Shown: one piece after another, positions 44,930 to 56,661 of the stretch | Numbering within the stretch: the first letter of the stretch is position 1 | How the letters are laid out: the number at the start of each line of letters is the position of its first letter | Program-made: the position numbers and the translations under genes | Assembly (NCBI RefSeq): GCF_004337985.1 | Contig: NC_043741.1 | Location: 501,909 to 565,908, forward strand | DNA length: 64,000 nucleotides | From: Pyricularia pennisetigena | Taxonomy: Eukaryota; Ascomycota; Sordariomycetes; Magnaporthales; Pyriculariaceae | Reading direction: 5' to 3' | The notes under the pieces: generated by a model | What the model was told of the DNA's origin: nothing | The model's input: only the letters and a program-made list of their open reading frames with translations | The model's database searches: none

Positions 44930-45740
44930 TGTAACGACCAACACGGTAACCACACCAAGGGAAATACGGAAAATCCACGAAAATAAAACCCACAGATACC
45001 AAAGAATTTCCAAAATATGGAAGCGGTTGAAACAGTATTATAGTTTTAAAAAAGTACGATAAAAAGTATGAAAAACTATTAAAGATTGCGAATTTTGCGC
45101 AAAAAACAAATCCGCAAAACATAAACCTTATAAGCTTTTACAACTTTTGCCAGCCCCTAATAAGGTATAGCAAACCATTATAATGGATTTGATCGTTAAA
45201 TTACCACTTTCCGAAAGATCATTTACTAAAACTAAATACGATAGTATATTACTTATAGTGGACAAATTTACCAAACATGCCCATTTTCTATCTTATAAAA
45301 AAAGTGACAAAGCCGAAAAGATCGCTTATATATTCCTACGAATAATCGTCAGCAATGACGGACTTCCAAAAAACATAGTTACAAATGAACAAAGTTTTTT
45401 ACGTTGAAATTTTGGAACTTTTTAATGGAACAGCTAGGAATTAAATATAAGCTATTTACAATATTCCACCCATAAGCGAACGGATAAATAAAACGAGCCA
45501 ACCAGATATTAAAACAATATTTAAAATGCTATATAAACCATAAACAGGATAATTGGGTACAATTAGTACCCACGGTATAATTCGTATATAATAATTTAAA
45601 AAATAAATATAATAAAATAACCCTGTTTCATACCAATTACGGATTTAATCCTACCGTATATGGAAGATTGAAACCCACGATTAGGGTCCCACGAACCAAT
45701 AAATAAATAAACGAATTACGAAAACTTTATTAAAAGTTTC
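44930..45740 (+). pseudogene. Decayed integrase of gypsy element 2
   Basis: 45183-45407 reads M-D-L-I-V-K-L-P-L-S then S-I-L-L-I-V-D-K-F-T-K-H-A-H-F, and I-V-S-N-D-G-L-P-K-N-I-V-T-N-E, the gypsy integrase core with the second catalytic D (S-D-R/T-D-R) changed to Asn. The coding is interrupted by the solo LTR at 45741. Confidence 0.85.
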
Positions 45741-46578
45741 TATCAAAAGGGAGGTTATGTAATGTATTGTGAGGTGAATATATCTGTATGAGGTAGATAT
45801 ATATAAGGGGAAAAATGTCACTTTTTATAAGTCAGATAGAGGTAAAAATTGTATTGATGGTTGGATGAATGGATAGATCGATGGATAGATAGATTATAAA
45901 GCTTCCTCTAATTCTAGGGCGGGAAATTCTTCCCTATTTATCTGCAAAAATATTGCATTTAACAATGCATGTATTATAAATCCACGTATTAAGGGTTGCA
46001 ATTTATTTTCCCAGTAAGGATAAAATAAAACAACGCATTAGCGTTTGCCTATTTATATATGTGGCTATTTTAAACGTCTCGTATTTGAAACGTTGCATAA
46101 CGCAATCTTTAAAACCTCACCCATATTTATATCATGCGTTTATTTTTACCAAAATAGGTTTGCCTGTGGATCGCATGATCTGCACATGATTTGCGTTCAT
46201 TTCTTTTGCCCAAATAGCTCAAAGGGGTACATGCATAAATCGTCTGCAATTGTATTACATTATTTGATTAACACACGTTATACACTGCATAATAAATATG
46301 CATTATTGTGCATAGTAATCATGCATCATGGTGCATAATGATGCATCGCAATATTTACTACGTGCTTAAGCTTATAATATAAGCTCATTATTCTTTTATG
46401 CATTGCATAATATGTATGCATACTTGTGCATAATTATGCATCGTAGTATTTACTACGTCTTTGAGCTTATAATATAAGCTTATTATTCTTTTATGCACTG
46501 CATAATAATTTTGCATAATTATGTATCGTAGTATATATTACGTGTTTAAGCTTATAATATAAGTCTATTATTTTTATA
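45741..46578 (-). repeat. Solo LTR of the copia-2 family, 838 bp, mutated TSD
   Basis: Begins TATCAAAAGG on plus and ends TTTTTATA. Flanks are GTTTC (45736-45740) and ATTCC (46579-46583), both derivable from GTTCC by single transitions. Inserted in the integrase/chromodomain region of gypsy element 2. Confidence 0.85.
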
Positions 46579-47050
46579 ATTCCAACCGAAATTGGATTTC
46601 GTACGAAAAAAATGATTAAATACGCTAATTAATATCGAATAAAAGGATTATCTTTTTCCAGGAAGGAAATAGCGTTTATTTTATACGACGTAATACTAAA
46701 ATACAACGACCAAGCAGCAAGTTTAATTTTAAAAAGTTTGGACTTTAAAAAATCGATAAAAAGATTGACGAAACCAATTACAAGTTATTATTACCAGGAT
46801 TTATAAAAGTTTACCCATCGCTCACCGTATTATTATTAGAATTAGCATTATACGGTACCAATATATAGAAAATAATGGAAATCGACGTAGAAAAAACGTG
46901 AGACGTCGAAAGAATACAGGATAACGAACGCAACTACGGTAAAATGAAATATTTTATTAAATGGGAAAATTATGGATACGAAAAAAATATTTGGGAACCT
47001 TTTAACCACTTCCAAAATTGCCAAAAACCATTCCGCTAATATTATTAGGA
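46579..47050 (+). pseudogene. Integrase C-terminus and chromodomain of gypsy element 2
   Basis: Near 46895-47025 the frame reads D-V-E-R-I-Q-D, then K-M-K-Y-F-I-K-W-E-N-Y-G-Y and N-I-W-E-P-F-N-H-F, a clear chromodomain. The preceding part matches the integrase tail only loosely. Confidence 0.8.
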
Positions 47051-48384
47051 ACTGGATTTGCGAGCAAATTAGCCAAAAAAGGACGACCTAAAAAAGTATT
47101 ACCTACTATTCACAAAAACTAACGATCGACCAGAACTCGAAATTATACCACCAAATGAATTTACAGAAAAACGGTTAACACATATTATAAACCAAAATAT
47201 GTAAATAAAACAATATACCAATTAAATACTGCGCAAAAGTATTTATTTCATCCAACAAAAAAGGATTTAAAAAGCCTATTGGGAAAAATGAATCCCAGGC
47301 AAAATAAAAATCCGGAAAAAGCGATTTTAAAGACATTTTAGGAAGAATTTCGGCCGATCGCCGCCGTTTTTCCTGCTTTATGTTTTTACGTTCTATTCAA
47401 TTTAATTCCTCCAAATTGTCGATACTACGGCAAACCGCCTTTATCATTTTTTTAAACCACATTTCTTTTTTTTCAAACGCAAAAACTTCTAACCTTTAAC
47501 CGTTAATTCCTGTTCCCGCTCCAATAACCGCAGTTCCTAAATTTCGACGTCGGTATCCAATTTGGAGTGTTGGACGGCCAAACGGTGACACTGCTCGCGC
47601 GGAATACCTATTATATTATATCGCGAGCGACCCAGGCGAATATATTCGACATAGCGAAAGGATTCCCAAGGCGAAATAACGTATTTGGCAATCCTTTGCA
47701 ACTCGCAAATAAAATAAAAAAGCATTTCGACGGCGGAAAAAAAAAGCACGGAAAGCAAAGCGTTGCGACGAGCGGTGGAAAACCGACCGCGAAATTTGTT
47801 AACGCGATTAAATATGGCGCAGAAAATTAGCCAGGAAGGGAAAGAACCGAAACGAGGGTTAAAGGAGTACGGATTATTTAAAAGCCAAAAGGATTTGGCT
47901 AAAAAAAGGAAACCTAATATTACGACCAAACAAATTAGGCCAGCACCAAAAAGGCCAGGTGGGGTTATACCCGTTTTAACGACAATCGGCAAAGAATAAT
48001 ACCGACCGGTAAAAACAAGATTATATAAGGAAAGAATTACGTAACCGCAAATAACCAAACAAAGGTGCTATAACCAATAGGTGCTAAAGACCATATAATA
48101 CCCATAACAAGTAATAAAAGTGATATAACCGCTTACCAATATATCCGATATAGCGAATATATTATTATCAGGGATGAAGGATTATGTAAAAACACGTTTA
48201 TTACCATAAAAATAAAATACAATTTAGAATTGCTTAGCAGCAATTAACTTACTATTTACCCAGGAATCGATTATAATTTCACCCCAGTTATTGAAAACCC
48301 CAGTTACCCAATTAAAACGCTCAGTTGCTTTAACCCACTGTACTTTACCCCAAGAACAGTTTACCCGATACCTTGATCGTAACA
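47051..48384. other. 3' part of gypsy element 2, coding-like on both strands, unassigned
   Basis: 47537-48058 is open on minus for 173 codons, and 47567-47999 is open on plus in two overlapping frames. Past 47537 the minus strand continues into a Leu/Glu/Lys-rich, heptad-like stretch to about 47390, interrupted by RIP stops. No family is recognised. The last part up to 48384 should contain the 3' LTR, ending CGTAACA. Confidence 0.35.
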
Positions 48385-48531
48385 TTTGGCTACAAGAACG
48401 CGGTTTTTAATGAAAGACACCAATTTCCAATTAATTCAACGCAGTTCATTCTATATTTTTATGACTTTTATTTATTCTTTCATTCGAATATTAAATGACT
48501 TACTTTAGTTATACCATTTTCTTCTGCTATT

Positions 48532-49435
48532 TATGAGAATAATAAGCTTATATTATAAGCTTAAGCACGTAATATATACTACGATACATAATTATGCACA
48601 ATTATGCATAATTATTATGCAGTGCATAAAAGAATAATAAGCTTATATTATAAGCTTAAATACGTAATATATACTACGATGCATAATTATGCACAACTAT
48701 GCATAAATATTATGCAATGCATAAAAGAATAATAAACTTATATCATAAGTTTAAGCACGTAGTAAATACTACGATGCATAATTATGCACAATGATGTATA
48801 ATTATTATGCACAATACTGCATAACCTTTATGCAATGTATAACGTGTATTAATTAAATAATGCAATACAATTGCACACAATCCATGCATGTATACTTTTG
48901 ACCTATTTGGGCAAAAGAAATGAACGCAGATCATATGCAGATCATGTGCAGATCATACGATCCACAGGCAAACCTATTTTGGTAAAAATAAAACGCATGA
49001 CATAAATACAGGTAAGGTTTTGAAGATTGCGTCATACAACGTTTCAAATATGAGACGTTCAAAATAGCCACATATATAAATAGGTGAACGCTGAAGCGTT
49101 GTTTTATTTTATCCTAATTGGGAAAATAAAATGCAAACCTTAATACGTGGATTTGTAATACATGGATTGCCACATGCAATACTTTTGCAGATAAATAGGG
49201 AAGAGTTTCCCGCCTTAGAATTAGAGGAAGTTTTATGATCTATCCATCGATCTATCCATCCATCCATCTATCTATTGATCCATCTATCTATCGATCTCTC
49301 GATTCATTCAACCATCAATACAATTTTTACCTCTATCTATCTTACTTGTAAAAGTGACCTTTTTCCCCTTATATATATCTACCTTATACAGATATATTCA
49401 CTTCATCATTCATCACATAACCTTCCTTTCTTACA
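48532..49435 (+). repeat. Solo LTR of the copia-2 family, 904 bp, TSD CTATT
   Basis: Starts TATGAGAATAATAAGC and ends TTACA. Exact duplication CTATT at 48527-48531 and 49436-49440. Inserted in TIR copy B. Confidence 0.95.
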
Positions 49436-49609
49436 CTATTACAGTGCGAATACAATGTATATACCCGCTAAAAACGGCAAAATGCGACAAATTATACCTA
49501 TATCAAGGAAAGGGTTATTAATTGTCAATTGTATGCGTTAGTTAGCATGTAATGGGTCCACCTTTATTTGTATATAAGCCACAATAAATGGTGCCGAAGT
49601 GGGGCTATC

Positions 49610-50347
49610 TATGAGAATAATAAGCTTATATTATAAGCTTAAGCACGTAATATATACTACGATGCATAATTATGCACAATGATGTATAATTAGTATGCAC
49701 AATAATGCATAATTAATATGCACAATGATGTATAATTAATATGTACAATACTGCATAACCTTTATGGAATGTATAACGTGTATTAATCAAATAATGCAAT
49801 ACAATTGCATACGCTTTATGCATGTACCCTTTTAACATATTTGGGCAAAAGAAATGAACGCAGATCATGTGCAGATCATATGCAAATTATGCGATCCGCA
49901 GGCAAACCTATTTTGGTAAAAATGAACGCATGATATAAATATAGGTAAGGTTTTAAATATTGCGTTATTCAACGTTTCAAATATGAGACGTTCAAAATAA
50001 CCACATATATAAATAGGTTAACGCTAAAGCGTTGTTTTATTTTATCCTAATTGGGAAAACAAAATGCAAACCTTAATACGTGGATTTGTAATACATGGAT
50101 TGCCACATGCAATACTTTTGCAGATAAATAGGGAAGAGTTTCCCGCCTTAGAATTAGAGGAAGTCTTATGATCTCTCCATCCATTTATCTATCGATTTAT
50201 CGATTCATTGATCTATTCATTCAACCATCAATACAATTTTTACCTCTATCTATCTTATTTATAAAAGTGACCTTTTTCCCCCTATATATATCTACCTTAT
50301 ACAGATATATTAACTTCACAATTCATCACATAACCTTCCTTTTAACA
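49610..50347 (+). repeat. Copia-2-family solo LTR, 738 bp, without matching flanks
   Basis: Starts TATGAGAAT and ends TTTTAACA. Left flank CTATC and right flank CGTTA differ and are not related by transitions. It carries only one of the usual three palindromic modules. It joins the 5' LTR of copia element 3 directly to its protease region. Confidence 0.85.
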
Positions 50348-53300
50348 CGTTACGGCCAAAAAACTGACGAATTTAAAAAGGTTATGTTAAATAACGTTTT
50401 ATATATCCCTCGTCTGGAATAAATATCGTTAGTGGTTTTATACACTATAATACAGGGGGCGTATTATTAAAACATACCCTGTACGATAAAGATCGCAAGG
50501 CTTGGGGACGTTTGAATACCGTTAAACATTCGTTTTATTTAAAGGTTGAAAGGTGCGATATCCTTGTTCGAAATATACCAAAAATTTCGAATTACGCCTG
50601 TATAATGGGTGAATATAGCACCGTTTCTAGCATGACCTTATAGGGGGTTATAAAGGGCTACGTAACCCCGTTGGAAATAAAATTAAATAATATAAGCCCC
50701 GAAAGTCACGAGGATTATAGAATTTATACCGATTTCGAACCGGAAGAAAATACGGTAACGGAAAAGCTAAATCCCGAGCAAAATAAGGAAATAGCCGTAA
50801 ATTCACTTGTAACGCATAAATTTAATGGTAAAAGCCCTGAAAATCCACGTAAGATTGGGCCCCGTAGGCCCGGTACACCGTTAGGTGACCCTTTTATACA
50901 ATTTAATATAAAGGGGATTATTTCCGAAAAAAGGGGGTTATCTATAGAAGAAATCCGTTGTTAAAACCTTTTTTAATATCGGATTCAAAGCAGGCCCTTG
51001 TAAATTACCTCCCTTTGGGGTTTAAACGAATTACGGACGGTTGTGTAACCTTTAAAGGAAATGGAATTATAGGTAATTGTGATGAAATCCAAGCCCAAAA
51101 AGCCCTGTTACAGCACAGGCGCTTGGGGCATATAGGGTTATTATTGCCAAAAAACCCGCTAAAATTACAAAAGATTTATTGAATTTCGACAAAATTAGGG
51201 CAATTACCTGTATTATTTGCGTTAAAGCTATTTTTGTTAGGCGTACAAACAAGGTCGCACTCCTTACACCTTTAAATATTTTCGATTTTATAAAAAGTGA
51301 TACAGTAACTTTAAAACCTAATCCTTACAATAAAAAGCCCGTATTTTTATTATTAGTAGACCGAAAACTACGTTTTCGGTGGTCGATCCTATCACGAAAT
51401 AAAACCGGACAAACGGTTTTAATGGTTATTAAAGGCGTTTTTGGGGTTTTAAAAATTACGTACGGGCGTTACCCCTTAAATTTTCATTTCGACGGGGGGT
51501 ACAAAGTTAATACAGACTTTTAAAATCGGTTTACAAGCAAAAGTGTTGATTTTAGCATTTCGAATCCTTATAACCACGGTTAAAACGGATTAACGGAACG
51601 GTCCGTTAGGGTTATTTTGGATAAGCTTCGGTTCACCGTTATAACGGCGGGTTTGCAGTTATATTTATAATGTTATTTATTACCTGCCGTGGTTAATTCA
51701 ATTAATCGTACAGCGGTAATTGATAAGGATTTAATATTTTACGAGGAATTTTATTCCGAATTCCAACCTGGATTACCGCATAACCCCAATTTAAGGTATT
51801 TTCGGGTAATTGGTATTGTATGCCAAATTATTATACCGCTGGAAAAACGCCAAAAATTTAATAAATTTGTTCCCAGCACCGAAACGGTGAAAGTTTTAAC
51901 CCATTGATCAAATTTTACAGCGTTGGTTTACGCACCCGCTAAACGGGCCGTTGGCAAAACCTTTACCGTAAAAATTATAAAGGGTATAACCGTTAAAAAC
52001 TTAGCTATTGCAGGGGAAACGTTACAAATTTTAAAGGGGGAAAATACAAATTTAAAGGGGGATTTTAATTCTGAACCTAAAAACGAAATTAACAGCGTTT
52101 AACGGATAATTACCCCCTTAGAAAACCCCGAGGATACAGGGTATATACCACCTGTTACAGGATAATTACCACCCGTTATAAGGCATTTAAACCCTGAAAA
52201 TACAATGCCCGCCAGGCCTGTATAACCCACTGTTCGCCCCCCAAAACCTATAGCGCTAACTGTACCTAATCCAGTATTTAAAACAACGGAAATTCCGGTG
52301 TTTTCAGCATTTAAAATATAGAATATGGTGTTAAATTCGGAGTGCAAAAACCCAAATTTAATGGATATAATTTACGTGCATGAGTTTTGTTTTTAAGCCA
52401 AAAAAATAAACAAAACCCACTAAAAACGGCAATCCAAATAGCTACCAACAGGCCCTAAATAGTCCCGAAAATGCTAAATGGTTAGCTGCGTTAACGTTTT
52501 AATTCGAGCAGATCGTTACTGCAAAACCTTTCTATTTCATCCCTAAAATTACAATACCCGCAGGCCATAAATTCGTTTTTACCCGGCCGGTATTTTCATT
52601 AAAAAGAATGAACATAATAAACCTATAAAATACAAAATTAAGTTTATTATGAGGGGTTTGTTACAGGTCCAAAGCCTAAAATAAATCGAAAGTTTTGCTA
52701 ACACTAATATACCATTTACCTGCCGTATATGTTTGGTTATAGCTGATGCACAGAATTGGGAAATAAAACAAATCGATTTTATCGGTGCGTTTTTAAATCG
52801 TAATTTTACCTAAGTAAAAATATATTTGCAAATTCCAAACGGTTTTAACGAATGGGCCAAGATTTATAACCCTAGTACCGCTAAGATTTTAATGGAAATG
52901 GGTTATAACCCGAAAGAATTGCAACTTATACAATTGGAAAAGGCGTTATACGGTTTAAAACAGGGTCCAAGAAAATGGCAAAACTAACTCAAAACCCTAC
53001 TTTTTAAAAAAGGTTTGAAACCATTAATTTCTAATCCCGCTGTCTTTTATAACGTTAAATCCAAACATTTTATCGTTATATTTATGAACGATTACCTGCT
53101 AATAGGTCCTAAATCGCAATATATTCAGGATTTAAAAGCCCGTTTTAATAAAGTATACGCGTTGGAAGATAAGGGCCCTGCAACTTATTTTTTAAGCGTT
53201 TGAATTATAAAGGATAAACTTGAACGCTTATTTTGGTTCCATTTAAAATAAATATATAGAAAAAGTATGAGCAACGTTCGGATTAGTTGATTGCAAATTT

Positions 53301-54090
53301 ATATTTGTTCCTTTGCAACCGGGTGTATTAAAATATAGCGGGGGTAAACCCGTGAATGCGTTAAAAATTAAATTATTACAGCGTATTATCGGTACCTTCA
53401 TATATTTAATTTTATTAACGGGCCCGGATATCGGTTTTGCGGTTTAGTGGTTTTTACGTTTTTTAATAAAAGCTACTATAATCCATTTAACGTCAATTAA
53501 AAGTTTATTACGTTATTTAGCGGGTAGTAAATCCTTATTTATTTATCACCAAAATAAAGTATCTAAAGCCGAATTACCACCCAATTTTTTAATAAGGGGT
53601 TTTAAGAGCTTTAAATTATTGGGCTTTAGTAATAGCGATTTTACCGGGGCCAGGGAAAATATAAAATCCGCGTACGGATAGTTGTATACCCTATTTGGGG
53701 GCTTTATAACGTTGAAATGCAAAAAGGTTAATATTATAGTTTTAAGCATTCCAGAAACCAAAACTGATATTTTAACGGAAGCCCTGCGTAAAACACAGTG
53801 GTTTAAAAACTTATTTATAAAAATTGGATTACCTATAAAAGGCCCTATTGCAATATTTGGAAGTAATATAGGTTTTACGATTAACGTATATAGTCTTTCG
53901 TACTATTAACCTATTAAATATACGTTATTAAAATCTCACTTCGTACGGGAATTAGTTATAAAAGGATTAATAACCCTAAAATACCTGAAATCCAAACAAA
54001 TGCCCGCTAATGCCCTAATAAAACCCCTAACGCTTCCAAGTTACAAGGCTTTGTTAAAGTTTACAGGGTTTAAACACCTAAAAGCTTAAT
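50348..54090 (+). pseudogene. Decayed pol of copia element 3
   Basis: Pieces in order: N-V-L-Y-I-P-R-L-E (end of protease, 50390-50420), H-R-R-L-G-H-I-G (GAG-pre-integrase, about 51110), integrase core 51179-51690 with G-L-T-E-R-S-V, RT with I-D-F-I-G-A-F-L-N near 52770 and A-L-Y-G-L-K-Q-G near 52950, catalytic box F-M-N-D-Y-L-L (expected M-D-D-x-L-L), and RNase H to about 54080. Stops throughout. Confidence 0.8.
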
Positions 54091-54604
54091 TTTTACCTAC
54101 TAAATTCTAAAGTATTATTTAATTAATTCCTTAGCTAATTACCCATGACATTTCCTTTATTTGCAAATATTAGATTTTTGTTACCCCAATACCGGCCGCA
54201 TTACCCGAGTTTACCCTGTATAAGCTGATTAATCAGCAATCTATACCGACTTTATACCAAAAGTTAAACCAAAATTGAAAAAGCTCGTGTTTTGGGCGAT
54301 TTACGCATTTGAAATACCCTATATAACATATTTAATTTGAATTATTACCAACGAAGAGTCAAATTAGTTACCTGGTTAAATAATTAATTCCGTGGGTTAA
54401 TATTATATAAATCGGGGGTTCGAAATCCGGGGGTTATTACAATTTTGGGGGTTACAAGTCGGTACAAAAAGCTCAATTATCCAGGGGGTTTATATCGGGA
54501 ATTCGAATAGGGTTGGGACATAAGGGGGATCTCTTTTTTGGTGGTTTCATTTTTTTTTGTACTTTTCTTTTCCGACTTTATATAAATAGTAGCAAAAAAA
54601 GGGG

Positions 54605-54690
54605 TGCTAATTATATGCGTTATTTAATATGTAATGGGTCCATTCTTATTTGTATATAAATCACAATAGATAGTGCCGAAACGGGGTTAT
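54605..54690 (+). repeat. Right LTR (left part) of copia element 3
   Basis: TGCTAATTATATGCGTTA... parallels 49523-49609, with differences mostly transitions; the end beyond 54690 has no partner in the truncated left LTR. Confidence 0.7.
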
Positions 54691-55838
54691 TGGGGCTGTC
54701 GGATTTTCTATTATATTTGGTGTATTACAGGAGTTGCGATTTAACGTGTTAGCAAATGGGGCTTTACCCTGTACCCGGTTTAACACCCACCCTGCACCTA
54801 CGAATCAGTTACCCTGTACCGGGTTCAAATTTTCACCAAATTAGCAAATCAGTGCGAACCCAGAAATGGTTTATATGGAAATAAGGGTGTTTTTTCAACA
54901 ACGCATACAAAATAATTTTTCGGAAAATCGTGTGCGGCACCGGAACCCTTTGCGGGGTGTGGACCCCCACTTCGATGTCGGAAAATATATAAGGGAAATA
55001 ATGCAAAGTCTCCCCCACCAATAAATCAAATTTATTTAATCCCAAATTTAGTGAATAATTTAGTGCATTAAAGCCCTGTAATAACAGGTTTTTACAGCGC
55101 AACTAGCACCACGCCGCACATAGGCTAATACCTAAGCCCCTGTTAGCAACTTATATTATTAACATCAACTAAATCACTCAAATAACCCGCGGTATTACGA
55201 AAAAACGTTGAAAATTTATATATTACCTATTTGAATTTTTTAACGTATTTTTGAACGCGGTTATCCCCTATTAACCTTCCACGTGTCGCTAACTTTTATT
55301 TATACGATAATAACCCGGCAAAAGCGTTGGAATTATAATAAACCAATTTTATAGGCTCATTCGAAACACGCGTTTCGCCCTATTAGATATAATAGGAGAT
55401 AATGAACAGGAAAAAATAAAAAAAGGAAACGCCAAATATATAAACTTTCGCCAACGTTCAATATTTTCGACGAACTATTTTGTATTTTATTTAGGAAACG
55501 AATCCACTATTTTACAGTAAACCAACCTTAAAATTGTTGCAACGCCTGCCTATACCAAATTGGAATTTTACCACCATTACCCCCCAAAAAACGCCGATTA
55601 AAATACCCAGAAAAAATTCCAAAAACAGTTATACATTTAAACAGCTGGATAAATGGGGTATCCATTTCACCATAATTATTCTTTTCCCAAACCGCCGGCA
55701 ATTATTCGACTCATTATCCCCCTTAATACTACCCAAATTAATAATTTTTAATATCGCCCAAACGCTCGTCTATTCCTATAACCGGAAATGTACGAAAAAC
55801 GATTTGCTGTTAAATATTCCGGATTTGCGATTAATTAA
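54691..55838. other. Low-information region between copia 3 and the next solo LTR
   Basis: 54720-55130 has loosely inverted ends (AGTTGCG ... CGCAACT, GGGCTTTA ... TTAAAGCCC) and an internal repeated ACCCTGTACC(C/G)GGTT, possibly a small TIR element. An open plus frame (55534-55838 and into the LTR) has no recognised domain. Confidence 0.35.
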
Positions 55839-56661
55839 TGTAAAAATAATAAGCTTATATTATAAGCTAAAGCACGTAATATATACTACGATATATAATC
55901 ATGCACAATTGTGCATAACTATTATATAGTGCATAAAAGAATGATAAGCTTATATTACAAGCTTAAATACGTAATATATATTACGATGCATAATTATGCA
56001 CAACTATGCATAAATATTATGCAATGCATAAAAGGATAATAAGCTTATATGATAAGCTTAAGCACCAAGTAAATACTACGATGTATAATTATGCACAATA
56101 CTGCGAAACCTTTATGCAATGTATAACGTGTATTAATCAAATAATGCAATACAATTGCATACGCTTTATGCATGTACCCTTTTGACCTATTTGGGCAAAA
56201 GAAATGAACGCAGATTATTCGCAGATTATACGATCCACAGGCAAACCTATTTTGGTAAAAATAAAACACATGACATAAATACAGGTAAGGTTTTGAAGAT
56301 TGCGTTATACAACGTTTCAAATATGAGACGTTCAAAATAGCCACATATATAAATAGGTGAACGCTAAAGCGTTGTTTTATTTTATCCTAATTGGGAAAAT
56401 AAAATGCAAACTTTAATACGTGGATTTGTAATACATGCATTGTCAAATGCAATACTTTTGCAAATAAATAGGGAAAAGTTTCCCGCCTTAGAACAAGAGG
56501 AAGTTTGAAAATCTATCCATTTAATTTATCCATTCGTCCAGCCATTAATACAATTTTTACCTTTATCTTACTTATAGAAAGTGACTTTTTTCCCCTTATA
56601 CATATTTAGCTCATACAGATATATTCACCTTACAGTTTATTATATAACCTTCCTTTTAACA
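55839..56661 (+). repeat. Solo LTR of the copia-2 family, 823 bp, near-matching TSD
   Basis: Starts TGTAAAAATAATAAGC, the only copy with TG at its start, and ends TTTTAACA. Flanks ATTAA (55834-55838) and TTTAA (56662-56666) agree at four of five positions. Confidence 0.85.

Larger units (their letters stand above)
34922..48384 (+). mobile_element. Nested block inserted in TIR copy B, containing chromodomain gypsy element 2
   Basis: TIR copy B stops at 34921 and resumes at 48385, with TTTGG duplicated at 34917-34921 and 48385-48389. The block starts TG and ends CA, as an LTR element should. Gypsy domains (protease, RT, RNase H, integrase, chromodomain) lie on the plus strand from about 43120 to 47050. 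The expected 5' LTR is not recognisable because a copia element starts two bases into the block. The 3' LTR was not delimited but should end at 48384. Confidence 0.65.
49523..54700 (+). mobile_element. Copia element 3, decayed and missing its 5' part
   Basis: The left LTR fragment 49523-49609 (TGTCAATTGTATGCG..., ATGGTGCCGAAGTGGGG) matches 54605-54690, the right LTR, preceded by AAAAAAAGGGG. Between them lie decayed integrase, RT and RNase H on plus. gag and most of the 5' LTR are gone and replaced by a copia-2-family LTR (49610-50347). The right LTR end was not determined, so 54700 is approximate. Confidence 0.7.
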
